From JABWAN01 sp041918175 (GTDB taxonomy: Bacteria > Zhuqueibacterota > Zhuqueibacteria > Zhuqueibacterales > Zhuqueibacteraceae): DNA of 64,000 nt. Of the stretch, positions 25,582 through 35,274 are shown one piece after another. The stretch lies in NCBI GenBank assembly GCA_041918175.1, contig JAYRWE010000091.1:215792-279791 (forward strand). Reading direction: 5' to 3'. Both the position numbers and the translations under genes were made by a program. How positions within the stretch are numbered: position 1 is the stretch's first letter; each line of letters opens with the position of its first letter. The notes under the pieces were generated by a model. That model ran no database searches. It was not told the origin of the DNA and worked only from the letters and a program-made list of their open reading frames with translations.

Positions 25582-25786
25582 TGTCATCCTGAAAGGACCT
25601 TCCCTAGTGCTCGAACAAAGTTAATTTGAAGTGTGTGCCCAGTGCGAGGAAAGGTTCTTCCAGAATGACAACACCGGGGCGGTTCGCTCCTCTCACTGTC
25701 ATTCAGCAGGAATCTTTTTGAGCACTGGAGACAAAGCCCGTATTGACCATGTTCCCAGCGCTTAAAAGGATTCCTTCTGAATAACA
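25582..25786. repeat. Family B hairpin followed by family A hairpin
   Basis: 25582-25670 is a family B copy (TGTCATCCTGAAAGGACC to GGTTCTTCCAGAATGACA). 25697-25786 is a family A copy (TGTCATTCAGCAGGAATC to GATTCCTTCTGAATAACA). The two families share the TGTCATTC/GAATGACA ends but differ inside. No gene is present in this 246-bp spacer. Confidence 0.82.
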
Positions 25787-25800
25787 AATCTAGATTTCAG

Positions 25801-27027
25801 ATGAGCACAACAATAAAACTTCCCTGGGCCGCGTGGTTCGGCGACCATGAGCTTGAGTTGCACATGCCCGAGTCGTGGCGCGTGCGTGTGTGCAACATGC
25901 GCAATGCCCCCGCTCTCTCTGCGACGCAAATGCAGAGTGCGCTGCAAAATTTGATTGGCGCGCCGTCTTTGCGTGAAATGATGCGCGGCTGCAAAACCGT
26001 CGTGATTGCAGTCGATGATCTCAGTCGCCCCACGCCCACGCATGTTTTGTTGCCGCATTTGCTCGCTGAGTTATTCGCCGGCGGCATCGAGGCGCAAAAC
26101 ATTTCATTCGTCATCAGTCTCGGCTCGCACACGGCGCTCACGCGCGATGATCTCATCAAAAAACTCGGCGCGGAGATTGTCGCGAACCATCGCGTATTTA
26201 ATCACGATTGCCACGGCGAGTTGGTCGATCTCAACACGAGCGTGGGCAAAGTGCCCGTGCGTTTGAACGCGGAATTCATGGCTGCGGATTTCAAAATTCT
26301 GCTCGGCAGTGTGGTGCCGCATGCGTTCGCGGGCTTCAGCGGCGGCGCGAAAATGGTGCTCCCCGGCCTCTCGAATATCGAGAGCATCGAGTGGACGCAC
26401 AAAGCCGTGATGATGGGCCTACGCGGCAAAGCCGGCACGCTCGAAGGCAATCGCTTTCGCGCGGAGTTTGAGCGCGTGGCGCGACACGCGGGCGTGCAGC
26501 TCAGCATCAACGTCGTAGTCAATGGCAAACGCGAGATTGCGGGCATTTTTGCGGGCGATATTGAAGCCGCGCATCGCGCGGGCGCGCAGTTCGCGAGCGA
26601 GGTGTATGCGACGCCATTACCCGAGGAGCCGTTCGACGTTGTCATTCTCAATGCCTATCCCAAAGACGACGAGCTGTTGCAGGCCGAGAACGCGCTCATG
26701 TTTCATCACACCGCGCCGGCGAGTTATTTGAAAGATGATGCCATCATGCTCATGGCGAGCGCGTGCTCATTGGGCATGGGCCATCACGGTCTCTTTGGCC
26801 CGCAGCAACGCCTTTATCGCACGCCCATGAAGAAAGGTTTTCTCGGCAATCGCCTGCTCGCCGCCTTCATGCCCGGCGTCACCTCGGAAGAGTTTTATAA
26901 AATTTATTGGGAAGGCTACCCCCACTTCCGCGCATGGGAAGAAGCGCTGGCGTTCTTGCGCGAGCGCTATCCGACCGGCGCAAGTGTGGGCGTGCTGCCG
27001 TGGGGGAGTATTCAGATTGCAGGGTAA
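25801..27027 (+). CDS. LarA-family nickel-pincer-dependent 2-hydroxyacid racemase/epimerase
   Basis: 408 residues matching the LarA (DUF2088) family. DDLSRPTPTH at residues 72-81 is the N-terminal signature and GSHTALT near residue 110 carries a catalytic histidine. VVPHAFAGFSGGAKMVLPG places His174 and Lys184, and WTHK places His200. In Lactiplantibacillus plantarum LarA the nickel pincer cofactor is bound to Lys184, His200 binds nickel, and His174 is a catalytic base. The positions agree exactly, so this should be an active cofactor-dependent enzyme. The family acts on several 2-hydroxyacids and sugar acids; the substrate here is unknown. LarB, LarC and LarE cofactor genes are not in the window. 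Confidence 0.85.
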   Translation: MSTTIKLPWAAWFGDHELELHMPESWRVRVCNMRNAPALSATQMQSALQNLIGAPSLREMMRGCKTVVIAVDDLSRPTPTHVLLPHLLAELFAGGIEAQNISFVISLGSHTALTRDDLIKKLGAEIVANHRVFNHDCHGELVDLNTSVGKVPVRLNAEFMAADFKILLGSVVPHAFAGFSGGAKMVLPGLSNIESIEWTHKAVMMGLRGKAGTLEGNRFRAEFERVARHAGVQLSINVVVNGKREIAGIFAGDIEAAHRAGAQFASEVYATPLPEEPFDVVILNAYPKDDELLQAENALMFHHTAPASYLKDDAIMLMASACSLGMGHHGLFGPQQRLYRTPMKKGFLGNRLLAAFMPGVTSEEFYKIYWEGYPHFRAWEEALAFLRERYPTGASVGVLPWGSIQIAG

Positions 27028-27076
27028 GCATGCTTGCTATGCAATCATGATCGACGTTGTTATTCAGGGTGAGAAC

Positions 27077-30019
27077 ATGAAAGCTCTAAGCACAATGTTG
27101 CTCGTTAGCGTGATAAGCGCAATGCTTCCCGCGCAAGCGCAGAGCGTGCGCCACGATGGTGTGCGGTTGGCTTGGACGAGCCACTATAACGGCGGAGCTT
27201 TGAAAGATGCTTATGCTACGGCAATTGCCGTGACGAACGCCGGGCAACACTTCGTGCTTGCGGGTCATCAACAAAGCGGAAGCAATGGGTTTGACTCTTT
27301 CGTCGCGCGCTATAGCGCTTTCGGCAAACGCATTTGGGCGGCATCATACGACGGGCCTACGAGCGGCGATGATAGACTAACGGCAATGCAGGTCGATGCC
27401 GCGGGCAATGTCTATGTCACGGGCCCAAGCTACAGCGCGGCCAGCAAAGATGATTGGGCCACGTTGAAATTCGACGCGACCGGAAAAATGCTTTGGGTCG
27501 CGCGTTATAATGGCGCGGCCAACGGCTATGACTCGCCCACGGCGCTCGCGCTCGATCACGCGGGAAACATTTACGTCACCGGAATAAGCTATGGCATCGG
27601 CACGTACAATGATTTCCTCACGATTAAGTACGATGCCAATGGCGCGCAAAAATGGGTTGCGCGTTACAATGGCCCGAGCAATGGCTGGGACGGCGCAGCG
27701 GCCCTCGCGGTTGATTCGGCATTTGTGTATATCGCCGGCGCGACTGGATTTTTGGACGGTCCGGTGTATATCACGACGGTCAAATATGATCATGCCGGCC
27801 TGCGCCTCTGGGCCGCGCATGAACCCAACTCGAGCCAAACCACCGCGATCGCGCTTGATGACTCCGGCAATATCTTTGTTGCCGGCGCGCGGCCGGGAGC
27901 TACCAAGTTTACGGATTATGCGCTGCTCAAATACGATCGCGACGGCACCAAGCAATGGCTGACGCAGTATCACGGCCCGAATCGCAGAAACGATATGGCC
28001 GCCGGCCTCGTCGTGTATCAGGGCGAGCCTTGCATTACGGGACTCAGCACGGGCGCGGGCAATAGCAAATCTTACACGACGATTAAGTATGATGCCGCGG
28101 GCGCGCAAAAATGGTTGACACATTACACCGGCGGCAGCGCGGGCAATGACAGCGTGACTGCGATGACGATGGATCGCGCCGGGAACATTTATCTCACCGG
28201 CATGAGTTGGGCGGATTCTTCTTATGACTTCGCCACGCTCAAATACAACGCGAGCGGCAAACGCCAATGGGCGGCGCGCTATTCCGACTCGCTTGATGCC
28301 GTTGCCAAAACTTTGGCGGTCGATTCCCTCGGCTATGTTTATGTCGCGGGCAAAATTGGCGGCGAGATTACCACGGTGAAGTACAACGCGTCCGGCGCGC
28401 AAAGATGGGCTGTGCGTCATGAAGAGCCGGGGTATCCGATCGATTCGCCGAGGGCGCTCTTGCGCGATGAGGCAAAGCGCGACGGCAGTTTTTATGTAAT
28501 CGGAACGGGCAACACAATATCTTCCGCTACTGATATTCTTGTCATAAAATACTCGCACGAGGGTTTGCAAGAATGGGATACGCGTTATAATCATCCGCAA
28601 AATCTCTCCGACGAAGCGGCAGATGCAATTGTACAAAACGGCTCAATATTCATCACAGGCACCAGTGCTGGGGTGAAGGGAGACCGTGGCAAAGATATAG
28701 TTACTCTCAAGTTTGAAGCAAACAGCAAAAACAAATGGGTCGCACGTTTCAATAGCTCGCCCAATGCCTCGGATTTTGCCATAGCCTTAACCGCTGACAG
28801 CTTGGAGAATGTCTATGTCGTTGGGCGTACGTACGGTTACTCGGAAAATCCTGCGGGTACTATTGTAACGATCAAATATAATGCTGCCGGTACACAAGAA
28901 TGGGCGACCTATTTTAGCAGTTCTACGACGGGTCAGAATACGCCAGTCGCTGTTGCTGTGGATAGACAAAGCAACGTTTATGTTTTTGGTGAAAGTGTCG
29001 GATCGCATAGTTGGAGTGATTACGTCTTAATCAAATATAATAGAAGCGGGCAAGAACTGTGGAACGCTCGCTATGACGGCACAGGTCATTATTTCGATTC
29101 ACCCTCGGCAATGGTGTTAGATAATTCCAGCAACATTTATGTGACCGGCTCGAGCACTGCATTTTTTTCTCCTGAAGGAGATTTTACGACGATCAAATAT
29201 GATTCTTCCGGTAAACAAATATGGGTAGCTCGCTACGATTGCTCGCAACATTGCCATGAAGGGCCGACGGCTTTAGTATTTTCTTCTACTTCTTCCGGGC
29301 AGTTTATTTATGTTACCGGGTGGAGCCTCAATCGCGATTCGTTCGCCGATTGTATTACGGTGAAATACAATACCCATGGCCAGCTAGTTTGGAGTGCAAA
29401 ATATAAAAGCGAACGATATAAATTTGATATCCCCCTAGCAATGACTGTCGATAGAGATGACAATGTTTATGTCGTGGGCAACACGAGAGGGAGCGAATAT
29501 CTCAACGATGTTTTCACAGTTAAGTACAATGCCGAGGGTGCCGAGCAATGGCGCACACATTATGCTGCTCAGAATAATGCCGATGACACTCCGTTCGGCT
29601 TATTGCTCATTCCGGAAGAACAAAGCCTGCTCGTAACCGTGCGCAGCAAACAAGATTGGGCGAGTCAAATCACGACGATCAAATATGTGCAAACGCCGGT
29701 GTCGGTCGAGGAGAATGCCGTCGCGCCGCCGCAGGCCTATGTGCTCGCGCAGAACTATCCCAATCCGTTCAATGCGAGCACGGTTATTCGTTACGCTTTG
29801 CGCGCTGCGAGCCACGTGACTTTGGAGGTGCTCGCGCTTTCCGGACAAACTCTCGCGACACTTGTGCAAGAAGAAAAAGCCGCGGGAGAATATCAACAGC
29901 AGTGGCAGCCGCAGGATTTGCCAAGCGGCGTCTATTTCTATCGCTTGCGCGTGCAGCCCGTTGCAAAGGCGGCGCAGGCCGAATGGATTGCAACGCGAAA
30001 ACTCGTGCTGCTGAAATGA
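27077..30019 (+). CDS. Secreted SBBP beta-propeller protein with T9SS C-terminal sorting domain (1)
   Basis: 980 residues from ATG 27077, preceded by GGTGAG; an earlier in-frame ATG would lie within the preceding gene. A signal peptide (LLVSVISAMLPAQAQS) is followed by many repeats of about 48-55 residues of the form VDAAGNVYVTG...YDFATLKYNASGKRQW. These are SBBP/beta-propeller units. The last 90 residues (LAQNYPNPFNASTVIRYAL, VTLEVLALSGQTLATLV, GVYFYRLRV, RKLVLLK) form the type A sorting domain recognised by the type IX secretion system. The protein is probably surface-attached or secreted. It overlaps the next gene by ATGA. Confidence 0.88.
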   Translation: MKALSTMLLVSVISAMLPAQAQSVRHDGVRLAWTSHYNGGALKDAYATAIAVTNAGQHFVLAGHQQSGSNGFDSFVARYSAFGKRIWAASYDGPTSGDDRLTAMQVDAAGNVYVTGPSYSAASKDDWATLKFDATGKMLWVARYNGAANGYDSPTALALDHAGNIYVTGISYGIGTYNDFLTIKYDANGAQKWVARYNGPSNGWDGAAALAVDSAFVYIAGATGFLDGPVYITTVKYDHAGLRLWAAHEPNSSQTTAIALDDSGNIFVAGARPGATKFTDYALLKYDRDGTKQWLTQYHGPNRRNDMAAGLVVYQGEPCITGLSTGAGNSKSYTTIKYDAAGAQKWLTHYTGGSAGNDSVTAMTMDRAGNIYLTGMSWADSSYDFATLKYNASGKRQWAARYSDSLDAVAKTLAVDSLGYVYVAGKIGGEITTVKYNASGAQRWAVRHEEPGYPIDSPRALLRDEAKRDGSFYVIGTGNTISSATDILVIKYSHEGLQEWDTRYNHPQNLSDEAADAIVQNGSIFITGTSAGVKGDRGKDIVTLKFEANSKNKWVARFNSSPNASDFAIALTADSLENVYVVGRTYGYSENPAGTIVTIKYNAAGTQEWATYFSSSTTGQNTPVAVAVDRQSNVYVFGESVGSHSWSDYVLIKYNRSGQELWNARYDGTGHYFDSPSAMVLDNSSNIYVTGSSTAFFSPEGDFTTIKYDSSGKQIWVARYDCSQHCHEGPTALVFSSTSSGQFIYVTGWSLNRDSFADCITVKYNTHGQLVWSAKYKSERYKFDIPLAMTVDRDDNVYVVGNTRGSEYLNDVFTVKYNAEGAEQWRTHYAAQNNADDTPFGLLLIPEEQSLLVTVRSKQDWASQITTIKYVQTPVSVEENAVAPPQAYVLAQNYPNPFNASTVIRYALRAASHVTLEVLALSGQTLATLVQEEKAAGEYQQQWQPQDLPSGVYFYRLRVQPVAKAAQAEWIATRKLVLLK

Positions 30020-33000
30020 AAAACACGATTGCATATGTAGCGTTGTGCTTGCTGCTCGCGGCTCTTTGTTTGCATCAGTACGTTTGGGCGCAGCCGCAAG
30101 CCTCTCGCTTGAAGCAACTTTGGTCGCTGCCGGAGCCCGCGCCGCCTTCTTCGTTGCATGAAACGACGACGAGCGGCGAGGTGCATGAAGCCTGGGTGCG
30201 TTATTATGGCTCCGGTTTGGCGCGATCGCTTGATGATGCGACTGCAATTGCAACCGACACTGCGGGCAATATCTATGTCACCGGCTCCAGCTCGAATCCC
30301 ATTGCCAGCTTGGACTTTCTCACGATCAAATATGAGCCGCAGGGTAATGAAGTTTGGCGGAGGAGTTACAGCGGAGAACCGTATGACGATGACGAAGCCA
30401 AAGCGCTCGTGGTCGATGCCGCTCGCAATGTTTACGTGACCGGTCGAAGTCGCGTCAAAAAAACTTCGTGGGATTATGCCACGGTCAAATACGATGCTGA
30501 GGGCGTGCAGCAATGGGCTGCGCGCTACGACGGCGGCTTGCAAGGCGAAGACGGCGCCATTGCTCTGGCCGTGGATTCTTTGGGCAACGTGTATGTGACG
30601 GGTTATAGTTATGGCGCGCGGCAAAACTTTGACTATGCAACGATCAAGTATGATCGCGCCGGCAATGAGCAATGGGTGAGGCGCTACGACGGCCCGCAAA
30701 ATTCGAAAGACGTGCCCGTGGCGCTCGCGCTCGGATATGCGAACGCAAACTGTGTCGTCACAGTCACAGGCGCAAGCGGCATCAAAAATAGCAGCGCAGG
30801 TTATACGTATGACTACGCCACGGTGCAATACGATTGCGATGGCCGCGAGCGTTGGCAGGCGCGCTATGATTTGGCGCAGCGCGATGACAAAGCCGCTGCG
30901 CTCGTTGCAGATGGGCAAGGCAATGTGTATGTCACCGGTACCGGTATAGATAGCAGTCGCAATAGTTCATATAACACGATTAAGTATGATGCCAACGGCG
31001 TCGCGCAATGGCTTGCGCTTGAGAAGTTTTACTCCCAATTTGTTGTCGCGCTAGCGTTGGATCAACACGACAATGTTTACGTCACCGGAGCCATTGGTGG
31101 CGGCGGCCGCTTGGTGAAATATAATCGCGACGGCAAGCGGCTCTGGACCGCTAGCTATGATGCCGGGTTAAGCTCGCGCAATGGAATTGATTTATGTCCG
31201 AACGCCATGAAGGTGGATGCCGTGGGCAACGCATTCATCGCGGGCTTCAGCACTGTGGTCGATTGTGGTCCCGATGAATGCTCGGAGTTTTACGTGTATT
31301 TCACGATCAAGATCGACTTCGGGGGCGATTTACAATGGGTGACGGGTTATGGCAACGAGGGCGGTTACAGCATGGCGCAAGCGTTAACGCTCGATGCCGC
31401 GGGCAACGTCTGCGTGACCGGCTTCAGCAACGGCGATTACCTGACGCTCAAATACAACGCGGAGGGCGTAGAGCAATGGCAAAAGCGCACCGGCGGCACG
31501 GGCAGTTCTTCCGACAAAGCGAAGGCTTTGAGCGTCGATCAAGAAGGCAATGTTTACATTCTCGCTTTGAGCGAGAGAGCAAATGGTTATGGCGATTATC
31601 TGACGCTCAAGTATGATCGCGAGGGCCACGAAATATGGCAGGCGCGCTTTGGCGATATTCATGAGAGCAAGGTGCCGGTCGCGTTGGCTATAGATGATTC
31701 CGGCAATGCCTATGTGACTGGACAAAGCATCTCGCATCGGGCGGGACAAACGATCAAATACGATTCCGCGGGCCGGCAGCAATGGCTCGTGTATTTCAGC
31801 GTTGACGGACACGCTGGCATTACGCCTGCGGCGTTGGCGCTGGATCGCGCCGGCAATGTGTACGTGACGGGCAGTAGCCAAACGAGCAACCGGGTTGACG
31901 CCCACTTCGATTATGCAACGGTGAAATACAACGCGGCGGGCGTGCAACAATGGGTTGCGACTTACAATAGCGCCACGAACGGCAGAGAGTATGCGTATGC
32001 GCTCGCAGTTGACCTGCTTGGCAATGTCTATGTCACCGGCCGGAGTTGGACCGGCGGCCTTAGCGAGGATATCGCAACGGTGAAGTATAACTCGTCCGGC
32101 GCGCAACAATGGGTCAAACGCTACAGCCGCGCGAACAAACCCATAGGATATCCCGCCGCGCTCGCTTTGGACCGGCTTGGCGATGTTTATATCGCCGGCT
32201 ACATTGAAGACGGCAACCGCAGCGCGGATTACGTCACGATTAAATATACCGGCGCAGGCGAAGAGCAATGGGTGGCGCATTATAACGGCACCAGAACGCC
32301 CAATGGTGAATCAAACGATCGCGCCGTCGCGCTCGCGATTGACGCTGCGCGCAATGTCTATCTCACCGGCACGAGCAACGCGACCGGCTCCGGATATGAT
32401 ATCGCGACGATCAAGTATAATCACGCCGGTGTGCAGGAATGGGTGGCGCGTTATAACGCCCCCGCAAATCTTACGGAATCGGCTTATGATCTGGCGCTCG
32501 ACTCTTTGGGCAATGTCTACGTCACAGGCACCGGTTCGCTCGACGCTGACATCGTCACGCTGAAGTATAATCCTTCCGGCGAGCAACAATGGTTGGCGCA
32601 ATTCACGGGAATCTCTGGTGGGCGAGATTTTCCCCGAAGCCTTAAACTGGATCGCTTCGGTAATGTATACGTGGTGAGCAACAGCGTTGGGGTTGCATGG
32701 AATGTATTTACGCTCATCAAGTATGAGCAAGCAGGAACGAGCCTCGTGGGAGAGACGCCGAGCGCCGCACCTTTAGCATATGCGCTCGCGCAAAACCACC
32801 CCAATCCTTTCAATCCTTCGACCACGATTCGCTATGCTCTCGCGAAGCCGAGTCGCGTTACTTTGAAAATTTATAATCTCGCCGGGCAGGAAGTCGCGAC
32901 GTTGGTCGATGACGACAAAATTACCGGCGAACATGAAATAAAATGGACTCCCGCGAATTTGGCGAGCGGCGTTTATATCTATCGTTTGCACGCGGGAGAT

Positions 33001-33036
33001 TTTGTGGAAACCAAGAAGCTTGTGTTGTTGCAATGA
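30016..33036 (+). CDS. Secreted SBBP beta-propeller protein with T9SS C-terminal sorting domain (2)
   Basis: 1006 residues starting at the ATG overlapping the previous stop (ATGA). MKNTIAYVALCLLLAALCLH is a signal peptide. About 17-18 propeller units carry the core LGNVYVTGRSWTGG and DYATVKYNAAGVQQW. The C-terminus (LAQNHPNPFNPSTTIRYAL, VTLKIYNLAGQEVATLV, GVYIYRLHAGDFVETKKLVL) is a T9SS sorting domain. It is a paralogue of the preceding protein, and the upstream part of this long frame is a shadow of that gene. It overlaps the AMP ligase gene by ATGA. Binding target or enzyme activity is not evident. Confidence 0.88.
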   Translation: MKNTIAYVALCLLLAALCLHQYVWAQPQASRLKQLWSLPEPAPPSSLHETTTSGEVHEAWVRYYGSGLARSLDDATAIATDTAGNIYVTGSSSNPIASLDFLTIKYEPQGNEVWRRSYSGEPYDDDEAKALVVDAARNVYVTGRSRVKKTSWDYATVKYDAEGVQQWAARYDGGLQGEDGAIALAVDSLGNVYVTGYSYGARQNFDYATIKYDRAGNEQWVRRYDGPQNSKDVPVALALGYANANCVVTVTGASGIKNSSAGYTYDYATVQYDCDGRERWQARYDLAQRDDKAAALVADGQGNVYVTGTGIDSSRNSSYNTIKYDANGVAQWLALEKFYSQFVVALALDQHDNVYVTGAIGGGGRLVKYNRDGKRLWTASYDAGLSSRNGIDLCPNAMKVDAVGNAFIAGFSTVVDCGPDECSEFYVYFTIKIDFGGDLQWVTGYGNEGGYSMAQALTLDAAGNVCVTGFSNGDYLTLKYNAEGVEQWQKRTGGTGSSSDKAKALSVDQEGNVYILALSERANGYGDYLTLKYDREGHEIWQARFGDIHESKVPVALAIDDSGNAYVTGQSISHRAGQTIKYDSAGRQQWLVYFSVDGHAGITPAALALDRAGNVYVTGSSQTSNRVDAHFDYATVKYNAAGVQQWVATYNSATNGREYAYALAVDLLGNVYVTGRSWTGGLSEDIATVKYNSSGAQQWVKRYSRANKPIGYPAALALDRLGDVYIAGYIEDGNRSADYVTIKYTGAGEEQWVAHYNGTRTPNGESNDRAVALAIDAARNVYLTGTSNATGSGYDIATIKYNHAGVQEWVARYNAPANLTESAYDLALDSLGNVYVTGTGSLDADIVTLKYNPSGEQQWLAQFTGISGGRDFPRSLKLDRFGNVYVVSNSVGVAWNVFTLIKYEQAGTSLVGETPSAAPLAYALAQNHPNPFNPSTTIRYALAKPSRVTLKIYNLAGQEVATLVDDDKITGEHEIKWTPANLASGVYIYRLHAGDFVETKKLVLLQ

Positions 33037-34640
33037 CTCCCTATCTCATCCATCACTTCCTCGAACGCCATGCGCAAACTGCGCCGGAACATCCGGCTTG
33101 CATTCATGGCGATGAAACTTTAAGCTACGCTGAAATGGACCGCGCGGCGAATCGCGTGGCGCACATGCTGCGCGAACTCGGCGTGCGCCGCGGCGACCGC
33201 GTGGGCCTCATGATTGAAAACTCCAGCGCGTATCTCGCGGCATACTACGGCATTCTCAAATGCGGCGGCGTCACAGTCGCGACGTATTCCACTACGACGG
33301 CGAAGACGCTCGCGTACATGCTCAATGATTGCGCCGTGGGCGTGCTCATCACGCAGAGCAAGCACAGCGTAGTGCTCGCAGAGGTGCGCGACAAACTTCC
33401 AACGCTGCGCGCGGTCGTAATGCTTGATGCGTTGCAAAGTGAGAACACGAATGATGAAGCCACTGACTTGCCGTGGCCGCTCATCTCTTCGCAACAAGTC
33501 GCGCAGCAAGCCGACGCGCCGCTGCCGCTCGCGATGGTCGATCTCAATCTCGCTTCGATCATTTATACTTCGGGTAGCACGGGCGATCCGCGCGGCGCGA
33601 CGTTGAGCCACCTCAACATCGTCACGAACACACGCAGCATCGTGAGCTATCTCGGCTTGACTGCGAGCGATCGCATTATGGTCGTGTTGCCGTTCGCGTA
33701 TGTGTATGGCAAGTCGCTGCTCAACACGCACGTGGCCGCGGGCGGAACCGTAGTGCTCGACAATCGCTTCGTGTTTCCGAATGTCGTGCTCAAAACCATG
33801 CAGGAGAAAGAAGCCACAGGCTTCTCGGGCGTGCCTTCAACATATGCGATTCTGCTCGGCAAATCCGCGATTCGCAAAATGGAGTTTCCCGCGTTGCGAT
33901 ATCTCACGCAAGCTGGCGGCGCGATGGCGCCGAGCCTCATTCGCGAAGTGATGGAGATTTTTTCCAAGCAAAAAGTTTTTATCATGTATGGCGCGACCGA
34001 AGCTTCGGCGCGACTTTCGTATGTGCCGCCCGAGCAATTGGCGCGCAAGGTCGGCAGCATCGGCATTCCGATTCCGAACGTTGAGCTGCATTTGATCAAG
34101 GACAATGGCGAAGAGGCCGCGCTCGGCGAAGTCGGCGAGATTGTGGCGCGCGGCGCCAACATGATGCAGGGCTATTGGAATCAGCCCGAAGAAACGAAGA
34201 ATGCGCTCACGCAACACGGCTTTCACACCGGCGATCTTGGTCGCATGGATGAAGAAGGTTTCTTTTATGTGGTCGGGCGCAAGCGCGACATGATCAAGTC
34301 CGGCGCGAATCGCGTAAGCGCGAAGGAGATTGAAGAGACGATTCTCGAGCATCCGCACATTCTCGAAACCGCGGTGATCGGCGTGCCGGATCAATATCTC
34401 GGCGAGGCGATTTGCGCGTATGTCACACTCAAGCCGGAGCAGGTGAATGGCAACGTCGCAGAACTCAGCGAGGCGCTCATTGCGTTCTGCCGCGAGCGTT
34501 TGCCGGAGTTCAAAGTGCCGCGCACGGTGTTCGTGCGCGAGAGTTTGCCGAAGAATGCTTCGGGAAAGATCATGAAGGAACAGTTAAGGAGCCAAAATGG
34601 AGAAGGAGTCAAAGAGCCAATTCCAGGGAATCGGTCTTAG
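33033..34640 (+). CDS. AMP-forming acyl ligase (ANL superfamily)
   Basis: 535 residues from the ATG overlapping the propeller gene stop (ATGA). All core motifs are present: A3 IIYTSGSTGDPRGATLSH near residue 178, A5 MYGATEASARLSYVP near residue 318, A7 TGDLGRMDEEGFFYVVGRKR and A10 ASGKIMKE. It should adenylate a carboxylic acid and pass it to CoA or to the ACP encoded at 25306. It resembles ligases in exosortase-type exopolysaccharide loci. Translational coupling to two T9SS-exported proteins is unusual. The C-terminus runs into repeat-like DNA (AAAGAGCCAA). Confidence 0.87.
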   Translation: MTPYLIHHFLERHAQTAPEHPACIHGDETLSYAEMDRAANRVAHMLRELGVRRGDRVGLMIENSSAYLAAYYGILKCGGVTVATYSTTTAKTLAYMLNDCAVGVLITQSKHSVVLAEVRDKLPTLRAVVMLDALQSENTNDEATDLPWPLISSQQVAQQADAPLPLAMVDLNLASIIYTSGSTGDPRGATLSHLNIVTNTRSIVSYLGLTASDRIMVVLPFAYVYGKSLLNTHVAAGGTVVLDNRFVFPNVVLKTMQEKEATGFSGVPSTYAILLGKSAIRKMEFPALRYLTQAGGAMAPSLIREVMEIFSKQKVFIMYGATEASARLSYVPPEQLARKVGSIGIPIPNVELHLIKDNGEEAALGEVGEIVARGANMMQGYWNQPEETKNALTQHGFHTGDLGRMDEEGFFYVVGRKRDMIKSGANRVSAKEIEETILEHPHILETAVIGVPDQYLGEAICAYVTLKPEQVNGNVAELSEALIAFCRERLPEFKVPRTVFVRESLPKNASGKIMKEQLRSQNGEGVKEPIPGNRS

Positions 34641-34790
34641 CTTTTCTTGTTCCAAAACTCCGGTTGGGAACACACTTGCTCCGGAAACTCTGTTTCCACC
34701 TCTTTTCGCATGTGCGTCATGAGCGCTTCAGCGGGCATTTGAAACGGAGTTTCAAAATCAATTGCGTTCCCAAACGGAGTTTGGGAACGA
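34641..34790 (+). repeat. 150-bp direct repeat, copy 1
   Basis: Begins CTTTTCTTGTTCC and ends CGGAGTTTGGGAACGA. It contains palindromic TTGGGAAC and GAAACGGAGTTTC pieces. Its close copy starts exactly 400 bp downstream at 35041. It begins just after the ligase stop codon. Confidence 0.88.
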
Positions 34791-34799
34791 GAAAACGAG

Positions 34800-35003
34800 A
34801 AAAAGCATGGTGCGTTTTGCGCATCCGGCTCCTGAAGGAGCAACTACGAACGTTTTGGCACTCCTTTGCAGGAAGGCAATTTTGAAAATCAGCGTGAGGC
34901 CGCGGGATGAAGTCTGCGAAGCGCTTTATGTCAGCTTGCTTGAAAAGATAAAGGTGAGATAAACAAGCAACGATGACACCGAGGTGGAGCAGCGACAAAA
35001 CAA
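34800..35003. repeat. Mixed repeats between the 150-bp copies
   Basis: 34825-34852 is a CTTCAGG-type palindrome (GGCTCCTGAAGGAGCAACTACG). 34900-35003 is copy 2 (minus orientation) of the GTCGCTGCTC element, with GCGCTTTATGTCAGCTTGC and GAGGTGGAGCAGCGACAA. No gene is supported between 34641 and 35274. Confidence 0.72.
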
Positions 35004-35040
35004 AAGCAATTTCGGGAAGAGTGTCAAGCACTGGAAAAGA

Positions 35041-35190
35041 TTTTTCTTGTTCCCACACTCCGTTTGGGAACACACTTGCTCGGGCAACTCTGTTTCCACT
35101 TCTTTTCGCATATGCGTCATGAGCGCTTCGTTGGCGTTATTGAAACGGAGTTTCAAAACCAATTGCGTTCCCAAACAGAGTTTGGGAACG
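35041..35190 (+). repeat. 150-bp direct repeat, copy 2
   Basis: Same layout as 34641-34790: TTTTTCTTGTTCCCACACTC, GCGTCATGAGCGCTTC, then GAAACGGAGTTTCAAAACC and CAGAGTTTGGGAACGA. The two copies are mostly identical, with a few substitutions. Confidence 0.88.
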
Positions 35191-35274
35191 ATAGAAAAAC
35201 GCCACGAGCGTAGAGTTCGGCTAATAAATATATTTCTCAGCCTTGATTTAGGGCTTTTTATTAGGGTTCAGTTT

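Noticed and set aside
29656..30015. Extension of the second propeller protein upstream of 30016
   Set aside because: These 120 codons lie inside the first propeller's sorting domain in another frame, lack a signal peptide and are Arg/Ala-rich. The ATGA start at 30016 gives a signal peptide.
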